From contig NW_025408682.1 in NCBI RefSeq assembly GCF_020360975.1, forward strand, positions 682,001 through 746,000: a stretch of 64,000 nucleotides of DNA, in the 5' to 3' direction. Source of the DNA: Hirsutella rhossiliensis. Taxonomy: Eukaryota; Ascomycota; Sordariomycetes; Hypocreales; Ophiocordycipitaceae. Under the pieces are notes generated by a model. It made no database searches. It was not told the origin of the DNA and was given only the letters and a program-made list of their open reading frames with translations. Each line of letters begins with the position of its first letter. The first letter of the stretch is position 1. The position numbers and the translations under genes were made by a program. Below, one piece after another: positions 47,029-56,448 of the stretch.

Positions 47029-50000
47029 TGTGGGCAGGTGTCGCGTCTGTGCTGTACGTCTTTGTTGATGTAACTTTTGTCAGATGGCCACGATTGCTGG
47101 GAGTGAAGCCGCCTTGGCAAGTCGAGGTTTTACTACACTTGGCCGACCAGAGGCGAGGGGGCGGGGAGGGACGGAGATGAAGTAGTGGACGGGGAGGCGA
47201 GGAGAGACAAACGATTCCGGAGGCGGACGACAAAAGCTATTTGTGTGTCTGGTGTGGTCAGGCGTCGCGTGCGAGCAGCCACCATGATTGCGGCAGCCGG
47301 AAACACGGTAAGACCAACTCTCACGCCCCTCGCTGGGGAAGCCCGTCTTCGCTCGTCGCACGGTTGCTGCATGACCATGTATAATGACCGGATGTGGATA
47401 CTGCGATGCGGATTGAGCTGACCCCAGCAACGACGTCTGTGAAGGCTGTTTGGACGATGCTTCTTTTTGCCCCGGAAGTGCCAAGGAGCAACCCACAGAA
47501 CCCCAGGCCCCTAGGGGGAGGCCGCAAATTCCCCAATGAGCGATGCAAAGTTTCTCCCCACAGTCTCCGCACCCCCTTTTCCCCGCACCCCCCGGCCTTG
47601 GAGGTGGAGAAGAATCCAACATCGGCCCTTGGGATTCCTTGGCAGATGACCATCAACGTGCTTGGGGCCAACGAACCCAGCCAGCGGTCCGAAGCCTCAT
47701 ACGTGAGTATGCAGTAACACGCTGTTGGCCAAGCATTGCCTTGCCCGTTTCTCGACAACCTCGGCACCGTGGAGAAGGGAGCTCGGAGCGTCGAAACTAA
47801 CGGCCTCGCGAAGATCCGACCCGACAGTTGTGAGGAATTGGCGATCGGAGCCGACAACGGAGCACGTGGTCGACGACACAGCAAGGCCTTGCTCGGCCGC
47901 TTGCGTACAGCAGTCGGCAGCAAATATGGCCGAGGCACGCTGCTTACAAAAGTTAACGTAGAACTACACCCCCGTTGGGGCACTGGATGGGGCTTCCGGA
48001 CGCATTCGTCTAGAGGCACTAACAACCCTTCTCCATGCTGCGCTGGAATTCCTAGGACCACGCCGGCGGCCGAGAAACAACAAGCCGGCGTCATGGCCCG
48101 TCTGTATGCGAGCAGGCAGCAGGATTCCTCCGTCGTTGACTGGTGGCCTGAGAACCCACACCCCCTCCCCCGGCCGGCAGTGGACTCCGCCCGTGGCCCT
48201 TTCGGACTCAGCACCTGGAGATCCCCCGCTCTTGGGTCGCACCAGGCCTGCGGCAGCTCGTGCTTGTGCTTGATGTGAAGGCCGTGGTTGCAAGCACAGT
48301 TGTCAAGCTCGCCTGTCGCCTCGCTCGGAAGAGAGCCATGGCGCCCCCATCTGCCGTCCCGGCAGGGCGCAGGCTTGGCGAACGCCGCGGTTGTCGTGTT
48401 TCGAGGCTGGGCCGGATCCGGGAAGAGCAGTTTCAGCCGTATTATTTGCGGCCGGGCAATTCGAGCCAGTCCCAAGGCGACAAACCGACGGGAGTCTTCA
48501 CCAATCCACCCCCTTCGCGCTACCGTCTTCCCCGCCCTGCCGCTACTCTGTTGCCTAATCTTGCAACAGGGATGCCAGGAAGAATAAGCTCGCCGTAAGT
48601 ATCCCTGCTACTCTAGTGCGGCTCCCACCAAGCGCGACGCCATCGGATGGCCATGGCCTGTCTGTGCGCTCACTCTGGCTTCCTCGGGCCGGTTCTGATG
48701 GCGAACGGATGCCTTGGTGATTGATTGAGGCTCGCTGTCAAAGCTCGAGGCCGGTGAGTGACCGAAGATGAGGGCAGGCAGTATCGGCTGAAACGCTGGA
48801 ATGGCCACTGCTTGGAATGAGGCGCAGAAATCTTCATCTTCGCCCCTTTCTAGCGGCAGCCCGTGACTGAGGGCCTTCCCGCTTGTGTGTGTGTACCAGA
48901 CACTAAAAGTACGGTCAACGTTCGGCCACTACTTGCTAGGGCACGTTGTGCCCGCAGCACGTGACACCCGAAGTGGTGATGATTTTCACCTGTCGTCCAC
49001 AATTACGCGGGCTCGAGGCCGCATCCTCTGGCCCCAATGACGATCCGAGACAGCTGCTCCGCCATACTGCATATGTCAAGCGTGGATGGTGGTCAGCGAT
49101 AATCGACAATCGGCTGGCTATCCGAATAATAAGCCAAAAAAAAACCTCGCACTCTCGCACCCATTCTACCAAAAATACCTCGGGCCATGTATGCAGTACA
49201 GGTCACCGGCCACGAGCTGCTTTCTCGGGCACAGCAGGCAGGCTTGAAGACATGGTCATGCACGGGTCCCGTTTGGCCTTGAGCTCCGTCAAACAGACCT
49301 TTCTGGTCAATGGACAGCAATGGCTGGTTGCGGACCTGCGTCAAGAGTCTCGGCCCTCGATGACCCTCTCTCAGTCTGTTCCAGGAGTTGCCGCGAAGCC
49401 GCATCGGGCATCGACATCTAGGCACCAGCAATGCGTTTCTGCGGCAATGCTTCACGACAAGTTGTCGAGTGCCGGCGACCACTTACTTGTACATGCTCTC
49501 CGGCAGCACTCTCTGCCTAAGCGCGAGAGGCTAACTTACCCGATGCACGATGACACCGCTCCGTGTCGAAGACGCCTGTACAGGAGGACTGTACGGCACA
49601 GCACACACAGCCAGGCCGCCCGTGCAGCCATGTGAAACATCCTCGCATGTCAGCCCCTGGCGCAGCGCCTTTGGGGGCTGCGCGCAGATCTTGGCCCCAA
49701 AGTTGCCGCAAAGTGTTGGCTTGACTGATCAGGGATGAGGCCTGCTCATGGATGGGCGAAAAGCTGGTGCCTGTTTTTTATGGGCCCGGAGCGGAGCACG
49801 GCCGTCCCACCCCTCCCTTCCTGTGCGGGATGCCCCGATCGCCAGATTCTTTTCACACGGCGCATCGAGGCCGTCGGACGACAAGATTCATTCATCAGTG
49901 GGACCCTCTTGCCGCCAGCTTGCCACTTCAATCGTCGTTGCCTTGGTTGTCGAGTCGTCTTTTCAGGGGCCCGAGGGGCACATGATCTGCAGCGAGTCAA

Positions 50001-51068
50001 AGTCGCAGTCAACTCACAGACACCATCAAATTACGGCCTACACTATACGATTGGAGATCTGCGTGTCTGGGCATCACGTGTCCATGGCGGCCGGGCCCTC
50101 GTTTCGACTCTGAACAGTTGAGGCCACCTCGCGGTGGATCAATAGTGATGGGGATTTTGACTCCCGGCGTCTTCGCCTGTCCTGGAAGACTGACTGCTCG
50201 GAGAGCGCGTCGCTGCCGACTTCCCAGCACACGCGACGACTCCTTCGGCCAAACCGCCAACGCCGCGTAACGCGTGCCAAACACCCAATTAGAGCCAGGC
50301 GTTAACTCTCCCACCCTTTCCCCTTTCTCCATTTTGGGACCCAGTTGTGCTTCCTGGAGAAGAAAAAAAACGGAGAAAGATACGTCAGATGCCCCTAGGG
50401 TGGGACGCGTAGACAAGGTCCACGATGCTCGGGCCCGAAAGTCCGGGTGCACGGGGGCGATATAACCAAGGCAAATTGTTTAGGCTACCCTACCGCCCTT
50501 GCTTGACCTGGCACGTGGCCATTGCCCAACGTCGAGCATCGAGGTCAAGACTCTGTCCGCCTGAGGCGAAGACTGAGCAAAGTTAATGCCGTGAATTTGT
50601 TCCCCAGGAGGTTTGGCGCAAGCACGAACCATGGACGCCGTTGGCGTTTCCAGCCAGCCAGCTTCGGCTTGCTCTCTGCCCCTACCTCTCGTTGGAGCTG
50701 AAGGACAAACAAAACTTGCCACAGCCCTTTGCGCAGGACAGACTCAAGGCAGCATCTTGCTTTATCTACGAACCGGTAGGCTGTCCAGGCACATCCATAC
50801 TAACTACCACCATGGCAAGGGAGGTGACCGTTCATTTCTCCAGTCATCAACTCAATCTGTGGGAAAACTTCTCAGCCACTCAACTCTAACCCATGCCTCA
50901 AAACCAGTGACCAATGTGACAAACTCGCGCCTCCTCGGCCGTTGACATTGTGAAACATGAAAACCTTCCTTCATCAGTCGTTCCACGTGTCTCTGTTCAT
51001 CGCCCTAAAACCTCAATGTCTCTCATCAGCCAGTCTGAATAGCACAACTAGTCGTCGTTGGTCGCCGT
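47029..51068. other. 4 kb region with no supported gene
   Basis: The longest gene-free stretch of the window, between two minus-strand genes. It contains the promoter of the sugar transporter. Many open frames up to 384 codons occur on both strands (notably minus 47321-48475), but they show no domains, unusual Cys/Pro/Arg/Ser richness and no splice logic, so I treat them as composition artefacts. No tandem or inverted repeat longer than about 15 bp was noticed. Confidence 0.5.
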
Positions 51069-51818
51069 TTAATCTTTGCAGAACCACAGGCACACGACTG
51101 GCTTCTGGCCGTTGTTGCCCGTCCTAGTCGCGTCCCATCCGATCTCGCCAATCGTCTTCTTCATGCTCTCCTTGTCGCTCCCGTTGATCTCAAGGCCCCT
51201 GTACCATTTCCCACCGCCGCCGCTCGTGATTTCAAACACCCTGTTCTTTTTGGCTGAGGGGTTGGTGCAGCCGAAGCCCTTCAAGAGTTCTGCGAGCGTA
51301 GTGTTGCATGGAATGTGTGATGCCGTGAAGGGGATCTGAGTAGCGGCAGGGAGCTGCCAGGGTGGGGTGTTGGACTTGAAGATGTGGGCCTTGGTGTGCT
51401 CGGGGGCAAAGAAGTAGTTGTAGCCGGGCTCGCAGCCCACTCCGCCCGTCGAGTTGGACATTTGCGCGGCGGGCATCGACGGATCAATGGAAGGCCACAC
51501 CTGGGGCTGACGAGGGAAAATGTTGCCGGTCCCATTCGGCTGGTGCGAAAATGTGTGCTGCGTGTAGAAGCCACCAACCGGGCCTTGCGGAGGACACATG
51601 CCGGGGTTGGGGGGTGCAGGGCTCGCTGTGGGATATGCTCCGTAAGTCATGTTGGCCCAAGGGCTGTACTGAGGCGTGGCACCGAAGTTGTAGCCAGGAC
51701 CACCAGAATGATAGATGTAGGGCTGACCTTGGCTCGGCATCGGAGCCCCGTACGGAGCAAAGGGCGGACGACCCCCCGCGGAGTCGCGTCCGGTCATCGG
51801 GTTCCAGCCTCCAGTCAT
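51069..51818 (-). CDS. conserved hypothetical protein with P/G-rich N-terminus
   Basis: Single exon, 249 aa, from ATG (51818-51816, starting MTGGWNPMTGRDSAGG) to stop. Residues 1-130 are low-complexity and rich in Pro, Gly, Tyr and Gln. Residues about 135-249 look folded: YNYFFAPEHTKAHIFKSNTPPW, TLAELLKGFGC, KWYRGLEINGSDKESMKKTIGEIGW and a hydrophobic end KPVVCLWFC. I have the impression of a conserved fungal domain here but cannot name it. The start lies only 65 bp downstream of the stop of the gene at 51884-52508 on the same strand and in another frame. No signal peptide. Confidence 0.65.
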   Translation of the reverse strand: MTGGWNPMTGRDSAGGRPPFAPYGAPMPSQGQPYIYHSGGPGYNFGATPQYSPWANMTYGAYPTASPAPPNPGMCPPQGPVGGFYTQHTFSHQPNGTGNIFPRQPQVWPSIDPSMPAAQMSNSTGGVGCEPGYNYFFAPEHTKAHIFKSNTPPWQLPAATQIPFTASHIPCNTTLAELLKGFGCTNPSAKKNRVFEITSGGGGKWYRGLEINGSDKESMKKTIGEIGWDATRTGNNGQKPVVCLWFCKD

Positions 51819-51883
51819 GTTGGAGGCGATGCGCACGAAACGATGAATGCCCTCGGGGGACAAGGGTGACGACGAAGAGGAGT

Positions 51884-52508
51884 TTAGCCAAAGGGCTGCC
51901 AGATATGGACCCAACGACGAGCGGAATGGTCGAAAGATGCTTGCCAGTATCCAGGGACTGGGCCTTGTTGCGCAGGGTTCCAGAAAACGGGGGGATTGAT
52001 ATAGTAAATGCCTGCCAGGTGGGGGAAGAAGCCGTCCTGATAAAGTTGCGGTGGGGGGTCTCGAGTGAAGACTGCTGCTTCGTCCTCCGCTTCTTCAGCG
52101 TCCGAAGAGTAGGCTGCATTCTCTTTGTCAGCTTCTACGCAGCCAAAATATGCCTTTGCGTGTGACAGCCACCCGAAGGAAACTAGTGATCCCGCTGCAG
52201 GAGCAAACATGCAGGAGGTATGACGAACCTGATGATGAGTCGGAGACGTCTTGGTTGCCGTTGATCTCCGACTGTGTCTCCTCGTCGTCCGACTCCAACT
52301 CAATGTCGAGGTGTGCGACAAAGACCTCTGTGCTCCAAACGATCTGTCCGTGCCGGTCAAAGAAAGCACCGACAGCGATCCACGCCCAGAAGGGGGGATC
52401 TTGGCTCGCTTCCAGGTACTGAGTTACGATGAGTTTGGTCGCCGGAGACGGCAGGAAGCCGGTGTCGACTTCTATCGTCCTACTGTGCGTCTGAGGAAGG
52501 CTGGGCAT
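51884..52508 (-). CDS. conserved hypothetical protein, acidic linker
   Basis: Model: complement(join(51884..52134, 52229..52508)), 176 aa. The N-terminal part (residues 1-75) reads like a beta-strand-rich fold with hydrophobic alternation (VTQYLEASQDPPFWAWIAVGAFFDRHGQIVWSTEVFVAHLD). An acidic S/D/E-rich linker containing the intron follows, then a P/W/Y-rich C-terminus (GFFPHLAGIYYINPPVFWNP, WVHIWQPFG). The intron is GTTCGT...GCGTAG and keeps frame (SSS-E-ADKEN). I recognise no family. It may share a transcript with the gene at 51069-51818, given the 65 bp gap. Confidence 0.6.
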
Positions 52509-53395
52509 GGACGGTCGCTGGATGGTCGAGACTGATTGCCGTCGACGGCAAGCGGTTCAGATGGCTCAGGTGTGCGAGGCCTGACAGGAAGCTGTCTTGC
52601 CAATGCCAGAACGTGTCAAGAGCTGTCCATCAGATTCGAAAGGAGGGACAGGCGGCCAAGCCCACTTGGTGTTGATATAGATACCTAATCTCGGATGTCT
52701 GATTCAGTAGTTACAGACTGGCGGGAGCAGCGGCACGCCAGGTGCGACCGCTGTCGCAACCAAACCTCAGGACTTCGGTCCCAAGATGGTGGTTGAATCA
52801 CCAAGCGCGGCGCCCGCGTGCCTATGCGGCAACACCGCCAGTCAAGTGAACCCTAATTCCGACGACACAGTGAATCGCCCGGCCGATGAGCTGATGCACA
52901 TGCCTTGCATCAAGGTTCGTCTGTGAGTTTGTACACTGCAAAGCCGCCTATATGTTGGCGGTGACTGACCCGACTCCGGACGTTTGATGAGGCTCCGCAG
53001 GTTGCTGATCAGATCAGGTCATGTTTGGCAACTTGTCGTGATGAGATGTCGCTTCAGCACCGGCCGAGAGGCAAACGGTTGTAGCAAACTGGGGTTAGGC
53101 GAGACTGATGTCACTGACCCGCCCATGGTCAGTGAGCCGTCGTGCAAAAAGCTTCAATGCATTGCACGATGTCGTACCGTAATGCTTGATTGGTGACCAA
53201 GACGCAGAGACGCTGCGCTGTGACGACGGATTCTGCGGTCACGGGAATCACCACCACGTATTCGAGCTCCGTGTCACCGACACAGTGGTCCTCGAGACTG
53301 AGGTAAGCCGTTGGACATTGCACCTGGAGGAAGGGCAAGTGCGGACAGTTCGGAATATGTCAGCTGCAAAAATCTGTCCTGAGTCTCGCCCTTGC
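52509..53395. other. intergenic region
   Basis: 890 bp between two minus-strand genes. It contains the promoter of the two-gene unit. Nothing else was recognised. Confidence 0.4.
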
Positions 53396-54082
53396 TCAGT
53401 CACCGCCATCGCCGTCATCTGTTACGACACGGACAGCACCGCCCCTCTTGGAGGCGTCAACCCCTCTCTTGAGCTGCTGGCGTCTCTCAACCTCGGTGAC
53501 GAGGCCCTTAAGGTAGACTTCGGCCTGGACCGTGGCGCTGTAGGCAGCCGGAGTCCAGTTCCAGATGTTACGTCTCTCGACATCGGCGCCGGCGGCGAGG
53601 AGGGTGCGGAGGCCCAGAAGATTTCCACTGCTGCTGGCGAAATGCAGGGCCGTGTTGCCTTCGACGTCGGCCCTCTGCACAGCCTCGTATGGGCCAGCGG
53701 GGGCGTAGGTGAGCAGAAGCTGCAGGATGGTGTCGTGGCCGCCTATGCTGGCCTCCATGATGGCATCGCGACCGCGGACATCTCGCCTGAGGATGCTGCC
53801 TCTGTCATTTTCGCAGAGTAGATGGACGACGTCGGTGTGCCCCGCTCTGGCGGCCAGCATCAGGGCCGTCTGATGGTGTTCGTTGAGGGCCGGGCACGGG
53901 ACCTCGTGGCCCGCACGGAGCAGCGTTTCGCAAATGTCTCGGTGACCCAGCGACGCGGCAAGATGCAAATTCGAGTTGGAGAGGCCCATGGGAGAGGCGT
54001 CTGGGTTGTGGAGGAGCGAGGGGTGCGACTTGAGCAGACGCCTGACGAGGAGGGCATCCCCGACGTGGATGGCACGCCGCAT
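53396..54082 (-). CDS. ankyrin-repeat protein
   Basis: 228 aa, single exon, starting at MRRAIHVGDALLVRRLLKSHP. About five ankyrin repeats are visible: helix pairs with NSNLHLAASLGHRDICETLLRAGH, HHQTALMLAARAGHTDVVHLL, GRDAIMEASIGGHDTILQLLL, GNTALHFASSSGNLLGLRTLLAAGADV and WTPAAYSATVQAEVYLKGLV. Ankyrin repeats bind other proteins; the partner is unknown. The C-terminus is basic and short. An in-frame stretch upstream (from an ATG at 54166) is separated by a single TGA at 54113-54115, so the true N-terminus may be longer and spliced. Confidence 0.8.
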   Translation of the reverse strand: MRRAIHVGDALLVRRLLKSHPSLLHNPDASPMGLSNSNLHLAASLGHRDICETLLRAGHEVPCPALNEHHQTALMLAARAGHTDVVHLLCENDRGSILRRDVRGRDAIMEASIGGHDTILQLLLTYAPAGPYEAVQRADVEGNTALHFASSSGNLLGLRTLLAAGADVERRNIWNWTPAAYSATVQAEVYLKGLVTEVERRQQLKRGVDASKRGGAVRVVTDDGDGGD

Positions 54083-54639
54083 GCGAATCGAAGGCTCGAT
54101 CCTGAAAGCAAGTCAGTACGACGGCGGAGAAGATATGCGGGCCGTCGGTCGGGGGATCACGGACATGGCGGGCGATGGATCATGGCGGACGGGCGGGACG
54201 GCAGCGAGGAAGCTGACGAGGTTGACAAGACGGATTTTGATGATGCCCGGGGCTAAAATGCCTACGTATATTGGAGGTACCTGGTACCGCGTCTCCCCGT
54301 CGCCAAGCCTCCCGTCTCTGCGAGGTACCTCGTTAAAGAAGGGAAGGAAACTCCATGTTCCCCGCCTTTGCGAAGCTTGATATTTCAAGGCAGACAAACA
54401 CGCAAGTCACAGCAACCAATGCCGTCGCAACCTGACGCGCTTCGCCGGCACGCGGATTTCGTTTTCTGTCGTGATCGCTGACTGCGGTCAAGTCTTAATT
54501 CATGGTCAATGTGTTGGATGACCTTGCACATAGACAACAATTGACGACAAACTCGGACGAACACGGACGCGGAAAACAGACTGGAGACTGCGCATGAACC
54601 CCAAGACCACTTTATGGTACATGATTGCTAAAAGGTCGT
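54083..54639. other. intergenic region
   Basis: About 560 bp upstream of the ankyrin gene and downstream of the DUF3140-HVA1 gene. It carries the possible short extra exon of the ankyrin gene, several GGTACC/GGTACCT sites around 54275-54330 and otherwise no feature. Confidence 0.45.
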
Positions 54640-55731
54640 TCAGTTCAGCTCGTGGGCCGACTTGATCGCCTTGGACTTGCCCGTATCAATCACGATGGCC
54701 GGATCCTCGGGGTCCCCCTTTCGACTAACTTCGTTGCCTCTCTTGGTCTCGACAGTCGTCCTGTTGTCGTCAGTCAGTCGAGTCCATTCGGACATGGGGA
54801 AGAGACAGCATTGCAAAGCGTCTAGCTTGACTTACCTTTCGCCTTTAACATCGAGCACCTTGCCCTCTGGCTGGCCGTTGCCCCAGTTCCAGCTCACTGT
54901 GTCGCCAGGCTTGGGACCTTTGGCTGGATTTTCGGCACCCTTGCTCTCCTCCTCTTTCCCCTCGTCCTCCTCCTCGTCTTCACCTTCTCCCTCGGTTTCT
55001 TCCTCTTCCTCTTGTTCTAGTTCCTCGCCGTCATCCTCTTTGTCCTCGTCTGCATTCTCGGCCTCATTCTTCTCGTCACGGCTCTTCTTTGCGGTGCCTT
55101 TGGACATGCTTCGGGTTTCGTGGGCTCCATCGGTCCCATTAGCCTTCTCGCTGTGGCCGTTCTTCTCACCTGCCTTGTTTTCCTCAGACGACCTGCCCTT
55201 TTCTGTCTCTCTTTTTTTGTTGGCGCCGGTATTCTTGTCGTCAGCTTTCCGCTTGTCGCTAGTCTGCTGCTCGCTGTCCCCATTCTTGGCCTCCTTGTTC
55301 CCCTTGTTACTTTTCAAGATATCGTGACCCCAATTCTTGAGTGACGCGTACGACTTGGTCCTTTTCACCTCCTCGGTCGACTTTTCGTTATTTACCTTTT
55401 CTTCTTGGGCCAGGTGTCTCTTGCTGTCATGGTGCGCTTAACCGAGTGTCAAGTAGTAGTTAATTCATGCGCGCACTTACCAGTAAGCCACAACCTTTCT
55501 CATATGCTGGATCTGATCGTCTGTGTACCTCTCGGGGTCCTTATCCGGGTTTGACTCGAGAATCGAGATGATGTTGCGGCCGCTATCGTGCCCAACCGAC
55601 TCTGTTGCCCCTTCGCCCTTAGGCCACCCAGCGCTCTGGGAATCGTCCGACTTGAGCCAGGTCTCGAGTTCCGACACTGTCATGTTGACAAGGTCGTTGA
55701 ACTCCTCAATGACTGTGCTTTGGTCCTTCAT
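54640..55731 (-). CDS. DUF3140 - acidic/basic linker - HVA1 TUDOR-like (DUF2945) fusion protein
   Basis: Model: complement(join(54640..54760, 54836..55423, 55481..55731)), 319 aa. Residues about 1-95 match the DUF3140 pattern: VNMTVSELETWLKSDDS, GATESVGHDSGRNIISIL, DDQIQHMRKVVAYCKRHLAQ. Residues about 100-250 are a K/E/D-rich, low-complexity linker with long Glu runs. Residues 257-319 match the small HVA1/DUF2945 TUDOR-like domain (GDTVSWNWGNGQPEGKV, TKRGNEVSRKGDPEDPAIVI, SAHELN). Both domains are usually found as short proteins in bacteria and fungi. The fusion suggests DNA- or chromatin-linked stress function, but this is inference. The three exons join in frame. The ATG at 55731 has a good context (GACACCATG); the open frame extends upstream, so an additional N-terminal exon is possible. 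Confidence 0.75.
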
Positions 55732-56448
55732 GGTGTCCTGGTCCTTTCCGTGGCTATTCAACAATTCAAATTGTCTCAATAAGCTGCTTAGGTCTGCGAC
55801 GATGTGTTGGTCGTCCCGGTTTCCTGCTTGTGTGTGACTCTTGAGCACAGCTGGGTCAAAGACCCAGCCTAGCTTTGTATCACTGCGCCGATTCCTCGGC
55901 GAAGTGATGACGTTTCCGGCACCATACGTCATAGACATCCAAGCCAACCAAGATCGGGTCCGTTCACCTGCCTGCTCTGAGACATTGAGCGCAGCGACGG
56001 GGTGGTTTACTGGGTAATGAGAAAATAAATCTGGTAGTGCATTGCTCTTCCTTTTTCTTGTCCCGATTCGATGCTGCATGTGCGCGATCGTACGAGAACA
56101 TACGGATAATAGTCCTCCTCATTGTGAAGGTTGAACAGTGCGTGTTTAAAGTTTCATCCACGCTTGGTGAATCCTCAAAATGATGGTATAGATGAGCCCA
56201 ACGTGAACGATCTGATACTTTCCAAGATGAATCCTCGGCCGAGAGGATCAATGGCGTTGCAATGCATCGTGTAATCTATCAGCGCTGTCTCCCTTGGCGT
56301 CCAATGGTGACGACGGACGTCTACACGAACGTGTACGTTCAAGTGGCTCCACGTGCCGCCAAGCACATGGCATCCTTTAGATACAGTAGTGAGGCTATAT
56401 TTATATGACCACGTCTGCCTTGTCCTTAGCGAAACCCGCTCGTGACGC
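55732..56448. other. intergenic region with an open minus-strand frame
   Basis: About 720 bp upstream of the DUF3140-HVA1 gene. The minus-strand frame remains open to about 56079, but has no ATG with good context after an upstream stop, and I take it as 5' leader or promoter. No repeat or RNA gene. Confidence 0.4.

Noticed and set aside
47321..48475. 384-codon open frame on the minus strand
   Set aside because: Opens on a non-ATG, has a Pro/Arg/Ser/Cys-rich random composition, no domain or periodicity, and lies in GC-rich sequence where long chance frames are common.
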